Source: Gammaproteobacteria bacterium (GTDB taxonomy: Bacteria; Pseudomonadota; Gammaproteobacteria; Steroidobacterales; Steroidobacteraceae). Taken from it: a DNA stretch of 7,259 nucleotides. Shown here piece by piece: positions 1 through 5,939 of the stretch. The DNA is taken from assembly GCA_010031985.1 (NCBI GenBank), contig RGYP01000090.1, positions 1-7,259 of the forward strand, in the 5' to 3' direction. The position numbers and the translations under genes are program-made. Below the pieces are notes generated by a model. That model did not search any database, had not been told where the DNA came from, and was given only the letters and a program-made list of their open reading frames with translations. Every line of letters begins with the position of its first letter. Positions within the stretch are counted from its first letter, which is position 1.

Positions 1-1
1 C

Positions 2-1075
2 GTGCTGGTCGCGACCCGCACGGCCCTCGAGGACCTCATCGGTCAGCTGGAGGGCGACGCGCTGGGTCTCGACACCGAATTCCTCCGCGAGCGTACCTAT
101 CGCGCCGAACTCTGCCTGCTGCAGATCGCCTCGACGCGCGGCGCTTTCTGCGTCGATCCTCTCGCCCTCGAAGACCTCGGTCCGCTGCGCCAGCCGTTCA
201 CCGCCGCAGGCACGGTCAAAGTGCTGCATGCGGCGCGGCAGGACCTCGAAGTGTTGGCGCCCGGGGTCGGCGCCATCGCGCCCTTGTTCGACACCCAGAT
301 CGCCGCCGCGCTCGCCGGTTTTCCGGCACAAGTCGGCTATGCCGAGCTGGTACGCCGCCTGCTCGGACACGAACTTCCCAAAGGTGAAACTCGCACCGAT
401 TGGTCGCGCCGACCGCTCTCTGCCGCACAAGTCGAGTATGCGCTCGACGATGTCCGTTATTTGCTGCCCTTGCGCGATGCGCTGACGGCCGAACTCGAAC
501 GCCTCGGCCGCAGCGCCTGGCTCGAGGAAGATCTGCGCGAACTCGTCGACCCCGAACTGATCGTCGTCGATCCCGACAAAGCCTGGCAGCGATTCAAAGG
601 CGTACGCGATTGGGATGAGGGTCGAGCAAGACTGCTCGCGAGTCTCGCCGCCTGGCGCGAACGTCGTGCCATGTCGCGCAACCGGCCGCGCGGCTGGATC
701 CTCGATGACGCGGTGTTGCGCGAGGTCGTGCAGAGCGTACCGCGCGATCGCGCCGCGCTCGCCCGGATCCCGGAGATGCCCGAGGGCGTGGTCAAACATT
801 CGGGCGACGAACTGCTCGCGCTCGTAGAGGACGCGGGCATTGCCGACCCGCCACCACCCTTGCCCCGTCGCGAGCGACCCGACCCGGTGCTGGTGGCGCG
901 CACCAAGCGCCTGAGTTTGGTCGTGCAGGCGGTGGCGCAAGAACTCGGCATCGCTGCCGAAGTGCTGGCAACGCGCAAGCTGCTCGAAGAAATCGCCCGC
1001 GGCGCCGACGCGGCGCAGACCCTGCATGGCTGGCGCGCAGGCTTGCTGGCAGAGCGTCTGGTCGCGGTGCTCTAG
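2..1075 (+). CDS. rnd: Ribonuclease D (DEDDy 3'-5' exoribonuclease with HRDC domain)
   Basis: RNase D is a cytoplasmic 3'-to-5' exoribonuclease that trims tRNA precursors and other structured RNAs. The exonuclease motifs are visible: DTEF with D24 and E26 (Exo I), the H76 to D81 segment with D81 (Exo II), and Y146 followed four residues later by D150 (Exo III), which gives the DEDDy set. The conserved RTDW and RPL segment lies at 131-139. An HRDC-type helical domain follows at about 206-280, marked by the W218-RERRA stretch, and there is a further C-terminal helical part. At 357 aa the protein is close to the E. coli enzyme (about 375 aa). The GTG at base 2 places D24 only about four residues short of the E. 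coli position. It could therefore be the true start, but an upstream start outside the window cannot be excluded. The gene ends in tandem in-frame stops, TAG then TAA. It is convergent with adk. Confidence 0.93.
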   Translation: MLVATRTALEDLIGQLEGDALGLDTEFLRERTYRAELCLLQIASTRGAFCVDPLALEDLGPLRQPFTAAGTVKVLHAARQDLEVLAPGVGAIAPLFDTQIAAALAGFPAQVGYAELVRRLLGHELPKGETRTDWSRRPLSAAQVEYALDDVRYLLPLRDALTAELERLGRSAWLEEDLRELVDPELIVVDPDKAWQRFKGVRDWDEGRARLLASLAAWRERRAMSRNRPRGWILDDAVLREVVQSVPRDRAALARIPEMPEGVVKHSGDELLALVEDAGIADPPPPLPRRERPDPVLVARTKRLSLVVQAVAQELGIAAEVLATRKLLEEIARGADAAQTLHGWRAGLLAERLVAVL

Positions 1076-1105
1076 TAACCCGCAGCGAATTCAACCCGCA
1101 ACCGA

Positions 1106-1133
1106 TTTATTTGAGCGCGTTTATTTGAGTGCG
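1106..1133. repeat. 14-bp imperfect tandem duplication across the adk stop codon
   Basis: Two adjacent 14-bp units, 1106-1119 and 1120-1133, begin TTTATTTGAG and match at 13 of 14 positions (C1116 versus T1130). Read on the minus strand, the unit at 1120-1133 carries the last Leu-Lys codons of adk and its TAA. The second copy lies just beyond the stop, and because 14 is not a multiple of 3 its Leu-Lys-stop falls in another frame. It looks like a small slippage duplication. Confidence 0.8.
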
Positions 1134-1768
1134 GCTTCGACGCGCTCGGTCACTGATTCTAGCGACGCATCGGCATCGACGCTCTTCAGCAAACCGCGCC
1201 CACGATAGAAATCGATGAGCGGTGCCGTCTGCTCCTCGTACACCGCGAGACGTTTGGCGACCGTGGCCTCGGCATCGTCCGGGCGCTGCATGAGGCGCGG
1301 CGTTTCGCACTGCCCGTTGCACGGCGGTGGCACCGGCACGGGCGCGGTGTGAACGTTGAACACGCGACCGCAGTCCTGGCAGCTGCGCCGACCCGAGATG
1401 CGCTTGACGAGCAACTGTGCATCGACGTTGAACAAGATGACCGCACGCAGCGGTTTGCCGATCTCGCGCAGCAGCGTGTCGAGACCCTCGGCCTGGGGGA
1501 TGGTGCGCGGAAAACCATCGAGGATGAAGCCGCCCGCGGTGTCCGCGGCCGCGAGTCGCTCGCGCACCATACCGAGAATGGTGACGTCGTCCACCAGTTG
1601 CCCCGCGTCCATGATGGATTTCGCGCGCCGGCCGAGCTCGGTGCCGTCGCGGACGTGCGCGCGCAACAAGTCGCCGGTGGAGATCTGCGGAATGCCGTGG
1701 CGTTCGACGAGTCGCTGCGCCTGCGTGCCCTTGCCGGACCCGGGGGCCCCTAGGAAAACGATTCTCAT
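1121..1768 (-). CDS. adk: Adenylate kinase with Cys4-type LID
   Basis: Adenylate kinase is the cytoplasmic enzyme for ATP + AMP = 2 ADP. From the ATG at 1768-1766 the protein has 215 aa, almost the E. coli length (214). The start is fixed by the family: MRIVFLGAPGSGKGT puts the P-loop at residues 7-15, and the upstream in-frame extension looks non-coding. Other landmarks are the AMP-site STGD at 30-33, FILDGFPRT at 81-89 with R88, R123 and R127, and R162/R173 in the positions of E. coli R156/R167. The LID (about 122-160) carries four cysteines, C130, C133, C150 and C154, as in the zinc-binding LIDs of Gram-positive enzymes; E. coli has His, Ser, Asp and Thr there. The second pair is spaced CX3C rather than the usual CX2C. 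Only a weak purine-rich ribosome site (AGAGAGA, 1778-1772) precedes the start. The gene is divergent from pfp and convergent with rnd. Confidence 0.96.
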   Translation of the reverse strand: MRIVFLGAPGSGKGTQAQRLVERHGIPQISTGDLLRAHVRDGTELGRRAKSIMDAGQLVDDVTILGMVRERLAAADTAGGFILDGFPRTIPQAEGLDTLLREIGKPLRAVILFNVDAQLLVKRISGRRSCQDCGRVFNVHTAPVPVPPPCNGQCETPRLMQRPDDAEATVAKRLAVYEEQTAPLIDFYRGRGLLKSVDADASLESVTERVEAALK

Positions 1769-1852
1769 GAGTCTCTCTGGAGTCCCTGTTTCTTGGCGTC
1801 TTGTAATCGCCGGATGCAACGGCCCCCGCCGGGTCCCTCCCGCGGGTGCGCC

Positions 1853-1881
1853 ACAGTAACCGCCCGATTCCGGCAGGTCAA
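1853..1881 (-). promoter_or_regulatory. Candidate sigma70-type promoter for adk
   Basis: On the minus strand TTGACC (1881-1876, five of six matches to the -35 consensus) is followed after exactly 17 bp by TACTGT (1858-1853), which keeps the key T1, A2 and T6 of the -10 box. Transcription would start near 1846 and leave a leader of roughly 78 nt that contains the 8-bp palindrome CCCGCGGG (1839-1846) at its start. The site lies within the 136-bp adk-pfp gap and overlaps the region where a pfp promoter would sit. This is pattern evidence only. Confidence 0.4.
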
Positions 1882-1890
1882 ACCGTGGGG

Positions 1891-1896
1891 TATGCT
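1891..1896 (+). promoter_or_regulatory. Candidate -10 box for pfp (possibly a leaderless mRNA)
   Basis: TATGCT lies only 8 bp upstream of the pfp ATG at 1905. A start site at the usual distance would fall at about 1902-1905, giving an mRNA with almost no leader. The lack of a clear Shine-Dalgarno sequence fits this: only GGGG at 1887-1890, 14 nt from the ATG. The -35 position (1868-1873, TTCCGG) is poor, so either an activator is needed or the box is chance. Low confidence. Confidence 0.27.
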
Positions 1897-1904
1897 CGCC
1901 GCCC

Positions 1905-3188
1905 ATGAAAAAGAGCACCGCAAAGAAACCCGCCCCGCGCAACGCTTTTTACGCCCAATCGGGTGGCGTCACCGCCGTCATCAACGCTTCCGCCGCCGGC
2001 GTCATCGAAACCGCCGCGCGTTACCCGAAAGTCATCGGCAAGGTCTATGCCGGCCGTCACGGCATCGTCGGTGCACTCGAGGAAGACCTGATCGATTGCT
2101 CCAAGGAAAGTCGCGCCACCATCGCGGGTCTGCGCCACACGCCGGCGGGCGCCTTCGGCTCGGCGCGCTTCAAGCTCAAGGGGCTCGACAAGAACCGCGC
2201 CGAGTACGAGCGCCTGATCGCGATCTTCAAGGCCCACGACATCGGCTATTTCTTCTACAACGGCGGTAACGATTCGATGGATACCGCCCACAAGGTCGCG
2301 CAGATGGGCGAGGCGCTCGGCTACCCCATCACCTGCATCGGTGTACCGAAGACCGTCGACAACGACCTGCCCTTCACCGACGCCTGCCCGGGCTTCGGCT
2401 CGGTCGCGAAATACGTTGCGATCTCCACGCTCGAAGCCTCGCTCGACGTCGCCTCGATGGCGCGCACCTCGACCAAAGTATTCGTCATGGAAGTCATGGG
2501 TCGGCACGCCGGCTGGATCGCCGCTGCGGGCGGTCTCGCCGGCAAAGGCCGCGACGCGCCGCCGCACGTCATCCTGTTTCCGGAAATCGCCTTCGACCGC
2601 GAGGCTTTCCTCGCCCGCGTCAAAGAAACCGTCGAGCGTGTCGGCTACTGCGTCATCGTGGTCTCCGAGGGTACGGCTTATGCCGATGGTCGCTTCCTCG
2701 CCGACGCCGGCACCACAGATGCCTTCGGTCACACGCAGTTGGGAGGTGTCGGCCCGGTGGTCGCCAACATGGTGCGCGAGGCACACGGCTACAAGTATCA
2801 CTGGGCGGTCGCCGACTATCTGCAGCGCGCGGCGCGTCACATCGCCTCCAAGACCGACGTCGATCAGGCGTACGCAATGGGCAAGGCGGCGGTCGAACTC
2901 GCAGTGCAAGGTCACAACGCCGTGATGCCGATCGTGGTGCGCAAATCCTCGAACCCCTACCGCTGGACGGTGGGTCACGTCGAGCTCGCGCGGGTGGCCA
3001 ACGTCGAGAAGAAAGTCCCGCGCGACTTCATCACCGCCGACGGCTTCGGCATCACCGAAAAATGTCGGCGTTACCTGCTGCCGCTGATCGGCGGCGGCGA
3101 CCCGCCGCCGTACAAGGAAGGCATGCCGGTCTACGTGAAGCTCAAGGGCGTGGCCGTGCGCAAGAAACTGCCGCCGTTCAAGGTCTGA
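1905..3188 (+). CDS. pfp: Pyrophosphate-dependent 6-phosphofructokinase
   Basis: This enzyme reversibly phosphorylates fructose 6-phosphate with PPi, yielding fructose 1,6-bisphosphate and phosphate, in the cytoplasm (glycolysis and gluconeogenesis). The phosphofructokinase fold is shown by AQSGGVTAVINAS at 17-29, the donor loop GGNDS at 120-124, PKTVDND at 148-154 and the sugar-phosphate motif MGRHAGW at 198-204. D152 matches the catalytic base of the family (E. coli D127). Donor choice is read from two positions: Asp123 where ATP enzymes have Gly (GGDG), and Lys149 where ATP enzymes have Gly (PGTIDND). Both are typical of PPi enzymes. The length (427 aa) suits the non-allosteric bacterial PPi-PFK group. 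The ATG at 1905 is chosen because the conserved core begins about 14 residues later; the N-terminus is Lys-rich. There is no good ribosome site. The next gene is hppA, 104 bp on and in the same direction, which supports PPi rather than ATP as donor. Confidence 0.93.
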   Translation: MKKSTAKKPAPRNAFYAQSGGVTAVINASAAGVIETAARYPKVIGKVYAGRHGIVGALEEDLIDCSKESRATIAGLRHTPAGAFGSARFKLKGLDKNRAEYERLIAIFKAHDIGYFFYNGGNDSMDTAHKVAQMGEALGYPITCIGVPKTVDNDLPFTDACPGFGSVAKYVAISTLEASLDVASMARTSTKVFVMEVMGRHAGWIAAAGGLAGKGRDAPPHVILFPEIAFDREAFLARVKETVERVGYCVIVVSEGTAYADGRFLADAGTTDAFGHTQLGGVGPVVANMVREAHGYKYHWAVADYLQRAARHIASKTDVDQAYAMGKAAVELAVQGHNAVMPIVVRKSSNPYRWTVGHVELARVANVEKKVPRDFITADGFGITEKCRRYLLPLIGGGDPPPYKEGMPVYVKLKGVAVRKKLPPFKV

Positions 3189-3200
3189 GGGCCCGCCCGA

Positions 3201-3221
3201 CGGGCGCTTCGGGGGCGCCCG
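3201..3221 (+). other. Intergenic GC hairpin after pfp
   Basis: CGGGCGC (3201-3207) pairs perfectly with GCGCCCG (3215-3221) around a 7-nt loop. A competing hairpin, CGCCC/GGGCG (3194-3198 with 3202-3206), shares the left arm. No T-run follows directly; the nearest is CTTTTTG at about 3255-3261. It is therefore not a standard intrinsic terminator. It could be an attenuating or 3'-end-protecting structure between pfp and hppA. Confidence 0.4.
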
Positions 3222-3238
3222 GGTCGCGGTCGTCGCTG

Positions 3239-3247
3239 TGCTATATT
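3239..3247 (+). promoter_or_regulatory. Candidate extended -10 promoter for hppA
   Basis: TGC followed by TATATT (3239-3247) fits the extended -10 form TGnTATAAT with one mismatch and stands out as AT-rich in a GC-rich gap. There is no good -35 at 17 bp, which extended -10 promoters can tolerate. Transcription would begin near 3253-3255, with a leader of about 40 nt ending in AGGGGGA (3277-3283), a ribosome site 9 nt before the hppA ATG. hppA may thus be expressed on its own as well as by read-through from pfp. Confidence 0.42.
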
Positions 3248-3292
3248 TCGCCGCCTTTTTGATTACGAATTCTTTCAGGGGGACTACTCAAG

Positions 3293-5326
3293 ATGGACGT
3301 TAATCTCTGGCTCTGGATCGCCGTGGGCGCCGGAGCGATTGCGGTCGTTTACGGCGCGGTTTCGGCCGCTGCTATCAACGCGCTGCCCGCCGGCAACGCC
3401 CGTATGCAGGAAATCGCCGCCGCCGTGCAGGCGGGCGCCGAGGCTTACCTCAGTCGTCAGTACACGACCATCGCCGTGGTCGGCGTCGTCCTTTGCGTCG
3501 TTCTCGGCCTCGCCCTCGACTGGGTGACCGCGGGCGGTTTCGCCGTCGGTGCCATCCTTTCGGGCCTCGCCGGCTTCATCGGCATGAACGTCTCGGTGCG
3601 CGCCAACGTGCGCACCGCAGAGGCCGCGAGCAACGGCCTGAATGCCGCGCTGCAGGTCGCCTTCAAGGGCGGTGCGGTGACGGGCATGCTGGTCGTCGGC
3701 TTGGGTCTGCTCGGCGTCGCCGGGTACTACCTTGCGGTGCGCGGCATGGTCGGTGACGAGCACGCATTGCGCTCGCTCGTCGGTCTCGCCTTCGGCGGCT
3801 CGCTGATTTCCATCTTCGCGCGTCTCGGCGGCGGCATCTTCACCAAGGGTGCAGACGTCGGTGCCGACCTCGTCGGCAAGGTCGAAGCGGGCATCCCCGA
3901 AGACGATCCGCGCAACCCCGCGGTAATCGCCGACAACGTCGGTGACAACGTCGGTGACTGCGCCGGCATGGCGGCTGACCTGTTCGAAACTTATGCGGTG
4001 ACGCTGGTGGCCACCATGTTGCTCGGCGGCCTGATGCTGGCGAGCAGCGACGGCGCAGCGGTGATGTACCCGCTCGCTCTCGGCGCCGCGTCCATCGTCG
4101 CCTCGATCGTCGGTACCTTCTTCGTCAAAGTCAGCGACGGCGGCAAGATCATGAACGCGCTCTACAAGGGCGTGATCGTCGCGGGGGTCATCTCGGCCAT
4201 CGCCTTCTGGTTCATCACCCAGACATTGATGCCGGACAACTTCATCGGCATGTTCGGCTGCACGCTCATCGGACTTGCACTCACGGCAGCGATGATCGTG
4301 ATCACCGAGTACTACACCGCGACCGAATACAGCCCGGTGCGCAAAGTGGCCGAGGCTTCGCAAACCGGTCACGCCACCAACATGATCGCGGGTCTCGGCG
4401 TGTCGATGAAATCGACCGCGCTGCCCGTGATCGCGGTTTGCGCCGCGATTTGGGGTGCCTACACGCTCGAAGGTCTGTATGGCATCGCGATCGCCGCGAC
4501 CGCCATGCTGTCGCTGACCGGCATGATCGTGGCGCTCGACGCTTACGGCCCGATCACCGACAACGCGGGTGGCATCGCCGAGATGTCGGGTCTCGACAAG
4601 AAGATCCGCAACATCACCGATCCGCTCGATGCCGTCGGCAACACCACCAAGGCGGTGACCAAGGGCTACGCGATCGGCTCGGCCGGCCTCGCCGCGCTCG
4701 TCCTGTTCGCCGACTACACCCACAAGCTCGAGGACGCGGGCAAGCTGGTGGACTTTTCGCTCTCCGACCCGGCGGTGATCATCGGTCTTTTCATCGGCGG
4801 TCTCGTGCCCTACTTGTTCGGCGCCATGGCGATGGAAGCCGTGGGTCGCGCGGCAGGCTCGGTGGTGACCGAAGTGCGTCGCCAGTTCCGCGAGATCAAG
4901 GGCATCATGGAAGGCACGGCGAAGCCGGATTATTCCAAGGCCGTCGATCTGCTCACCAAGGCCGCAATCAAAGAAATGGTTGTGCCCTCGCTGCTGCCCA
5001 TCCTCGTACCGGTGGTCGTGGCGTTCGGTCTCAACGCGCTCATGGGGCCGGGTGAAGGCATCAAGGCGCTCGGTGGCTTGCTGATCGGTACCATCGTGAC
5101 CGGACTCTTCGTCGCCATTTCGATGTGCACGGGCGGCGGCGCTTGGGACAACGCCAAGAAGTACATTGAGGAAGGACACTTCGGCGGCAAGGGATCCGAC
5201 GCGCACAAGGCGGCGGTCACCGGCGACACCGTGGGCGATCCGTACAAGGACACCGCGGGTCCAGCCATCAATCCGCTGATCAAGATCATCAACATCGTGG
5301 CACTGCTGCTGGTGCCGCTGCTCTGA
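3293..5326 (+). CDS. hppA: K+-independent proton-translocating membrane pyrophosphatase
   Basis: HppA is an integral inner-membrane enzyme, normally a homodimer with about 16 helices per subunit. It couples hydrolysis of cytoplasmic PPi to proton export and can in principle run backwards. The 677-aa length fits the family. PPi/Mg-binding motifs are present: FTKGADVGADLVGKVE at about 183-198, EDDPRNPAVIADNVGDNVGD at 203-222, GPITDNAGG at 419-427 and GDTVGDPYKDT at 644-654. Many hydrophobic segments separate them, starting at residues 5-30. The GNTTKAVTKG segment has Lys453 and Thr456. K+-dependent enzymes, which include all known Na+ pumps, have Ala at the first position (GNTTAA), so this should be a K+-independent H+ pump. 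The ATG at 3293 has AGGGGGA at 9 nt. pfp lies upstream in the same direction and a strong terminator lies downstream. The PPi-PFK/H+-PPase pairing is known from methanotrophs and suggests PPi is used as an energy currency. Confidence 0.97.
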   Translation: MDVNLWLWIAVGAGAIAVVYGAVSAAAINALPAGNARMQEIAAAVQAGAEAYLSRQYTTIAVVGVVLCVVLGLALDWVTAGGFAVGAILSGLAGFIGMNVSVRANVRTAEAASNGLNAALQVAFKGGAVTGMLVVGLGLLGVAGYYLAVRGMVGDEHALRSLVGLAFGGSLISIFARLGGGIFTKGADVGADLVGKVEAGIPEDDPRNPAVIADNVGDNVGDCAGMAADLFETYAVTLVATMLLGGLMLASSDGAAVMYPLALGAASIVASIVGTFFVKVSDGGKIMNALYKGVIVAGVISAIAFWFITQTLMPDNFIGMFGCTLIGLALTAAMIVITEYYTATEYSPVRKVAEASQTGHATNMIAGLGVSMKSTALPVIAVCAAIWGAYTLEGLYGIAIAATAMLSLTGMIVALDAYGPITDNAGGIAEMSGLDKKIRNITDPLDAVGNTTKAVTKGYAIGSAGLAALVLFADYTHKLEDAGKLVDFSLSDPAVIIGLFIGGLVPYLFGAMAMEAVGRAAGSVVTEVRRQFREIKGIMEGTAKPDYSKAVDLLTKAAIKEMVVPSLLPILVPVVVAFGLNALMGPGEGIKALGGLLIGTIVTGLFVAISMCTGGGAWDNAKKYIEEGHFGGKGSDAHKAAVTGDTVGDPYKDTAGPAINPLIKIINIVALLLVPLL

Positions 5327-5349
5327 TCCGACGCGACTCGCTCGCGAGC

Positions 5350-5383
5350 AAAAAAAACCCCGGCATCTGCCGGGGTTTTTTTT
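5350..5383. terminator. Symmetric bidirectional intrinsic terminator
   Basis: A 16-bp perfect inverted repeat: A8 plus CCCCGGCA (5350-5365), a 2-bp centre, then TGCCGGGG plus T8 (5368-5383). The RNA forms a CCCCGGC/GCCGGGG stem with a 4-nt loop and a U8 tail on either strand. It lies 23 bp after the hppA stop and, on the minus strand, 39 bp after the stop of the small gene at 5423, so it can end both transcripts. The palindrome GCTCGCGAGC (5340-5349) sits immediately before it. Confidence 0.93.
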
Positions 5384-5422
5384 GGAATCGTCCTGCAGGC
5401 CGCAGCCGAGCGGACCGCCTCT

Positions 5423-5884
5423 CTAGAAAATCTTGCCCGGCTCGCCGATACGGGTTCGGTAGGCACCGGGCGGCTCCTGTGGCGAATCGGCGTCTCGAGG
5501 CGGGATCTTCACGTTCGGATCGGGAACGAGCAGGCGCCAGGCCTCGCCCGGGTTGCGCGCGCCCCAGAAGAGACCCCCGAGTCCCGCCGGGATCTGCTTG
5601 CGATCGGGGATTTCTTCGGGCTTGCGCCGGCCGCGGACGATGACCTCGTCGATGTCGGCGGGCAGCGCCGTGAACCAGTCGCGCGGCGCCATGAAACTGC
5701 GCAGCTTGCCGAGCCGCAGGTCGAGCGGGCGCGAGCCCGCGAGCCCGGATGCGGCGGCCGTGGTATCGAAGGCGATGGCCTCGGCCGGCGCCGCCTCGAC
5801 CATGGGAGTCGTGGCCTGCGGCGGGGCGGCGGCGAGCTCGCCCGGCAGACCCAGAAGCGCCGTGACAAAACAAGCCCTTGAAAT
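5423..5884 (-). CDS. Small putative exported protein of unknown function
   Basis: I do not recognise a family. The reading frame from at least 5866 down to the TAG at 5423-5425 uses the genome's preferred codons (ATC, CTG, GAC, AAG, GTC), which argues for a real gene. The protein begins with a hydrophobic stretch (FVTALLGL, then ELAAA before PPQ) like a signal peptide, followed by an Ala/Pro-rich linker. The C-terminal half is charged and rich in Arg, Pro and Gly, with DEVIVRGRR, a GGLFWGARNPGEAW segment and a tail ending GEPGKIF. It has no cysteines in the mature part and no enzyme motif. The start is unresolved. The first in-frame ATG at 5803 would cut off the signal-like segment (126 aa). 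An ATG at 5953 would give 176 aa but overlap the start of the divergent M16 gene and run through rare codons. The boundary given is an ATT directly before the signal-like segment (about 153 aa), a rare start codon. Its transcript would end at the shared terminator. Confidence 0.55.
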   Translation of the reverse strand: MSRACFVTALLGLPGELAAAPPQATTPMVEAAPAEAIAFDTTAAASGLAGSRPLDLRLGKLRSFMAPRDWFTALPADIDEVIVRGRRKPEEIPDRKQIPAGLGGLFWGARNPGEAWRLLVPDPNVKIPPRDADSPQEPPGAYRTRIGEPGKIF

Positions 5885-5905
5885 GGCCGTCGGGACGGCT
5901 AATCT
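5878..5905 (+). promoter_or_regulatory. Candidate promoter of the M16 peptidase gene
   Basis: TTGAAA (5878-5883, five of six matches to the -35 consensus) is followed after 16 bp by TAATCT (5900-5905, keeping T1, A2 and T6). Transcription would start near 5912, leaving a leader of about 28 nt that contains GGAG (5928-5931), 8 nt before the GTG start at 5940. The site overlaps the disputed 5' end of the divergent minus-strand gene, so the two genes may share control. Confidence 0.45.
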
Positions 5906-5939
5906 CGCTGGCCTTCCCTTCCCGTTTGGAGCACGCCCC

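Noticed and set aside
1769..1942. 58-residue N-terminal extension of adk to an upstream ATG
   Set aside because: The adenylate kinase family starts at MRIVFLGAPGSGKGT. The extension would overlap pfp and cover the candidate adk promoter.
1878..2978. A 366-codon open frame on the minus strand opposite pfp
   Set aside because: This is an antisense shadow of the PPi-PFK gene. The product is low in complexity and has no recognisable motif, and the plus-strand frame has all the family motifs.
3226..3260. Possible terminator ending at the T5 run before hppA
   Set aside because: Only a four-base stem (GCGG/CCGC) with a loop of about 21 nt can be drawn next to the T-run, too weak for an intrinsic terminator.
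3932..3961. Short tandem repeat GTCGGTGACAAC/GTCGGTGACTGC inside hppA
   Set aside because: It encodes the DNVGDNVGD active-site motif that is conserved in all membrane pyrophosphatases, so it is protein constraint and not a DNA repeat.
3284..5206. A 640-codon open frame on the minus strand opposite hppA
   Set aside because: It is a by-product of high-GC codon bias. Its product is a His/Asp/Arg/Gly-rich string without any domain, while the plus strand encodes an unmistakable HppA.
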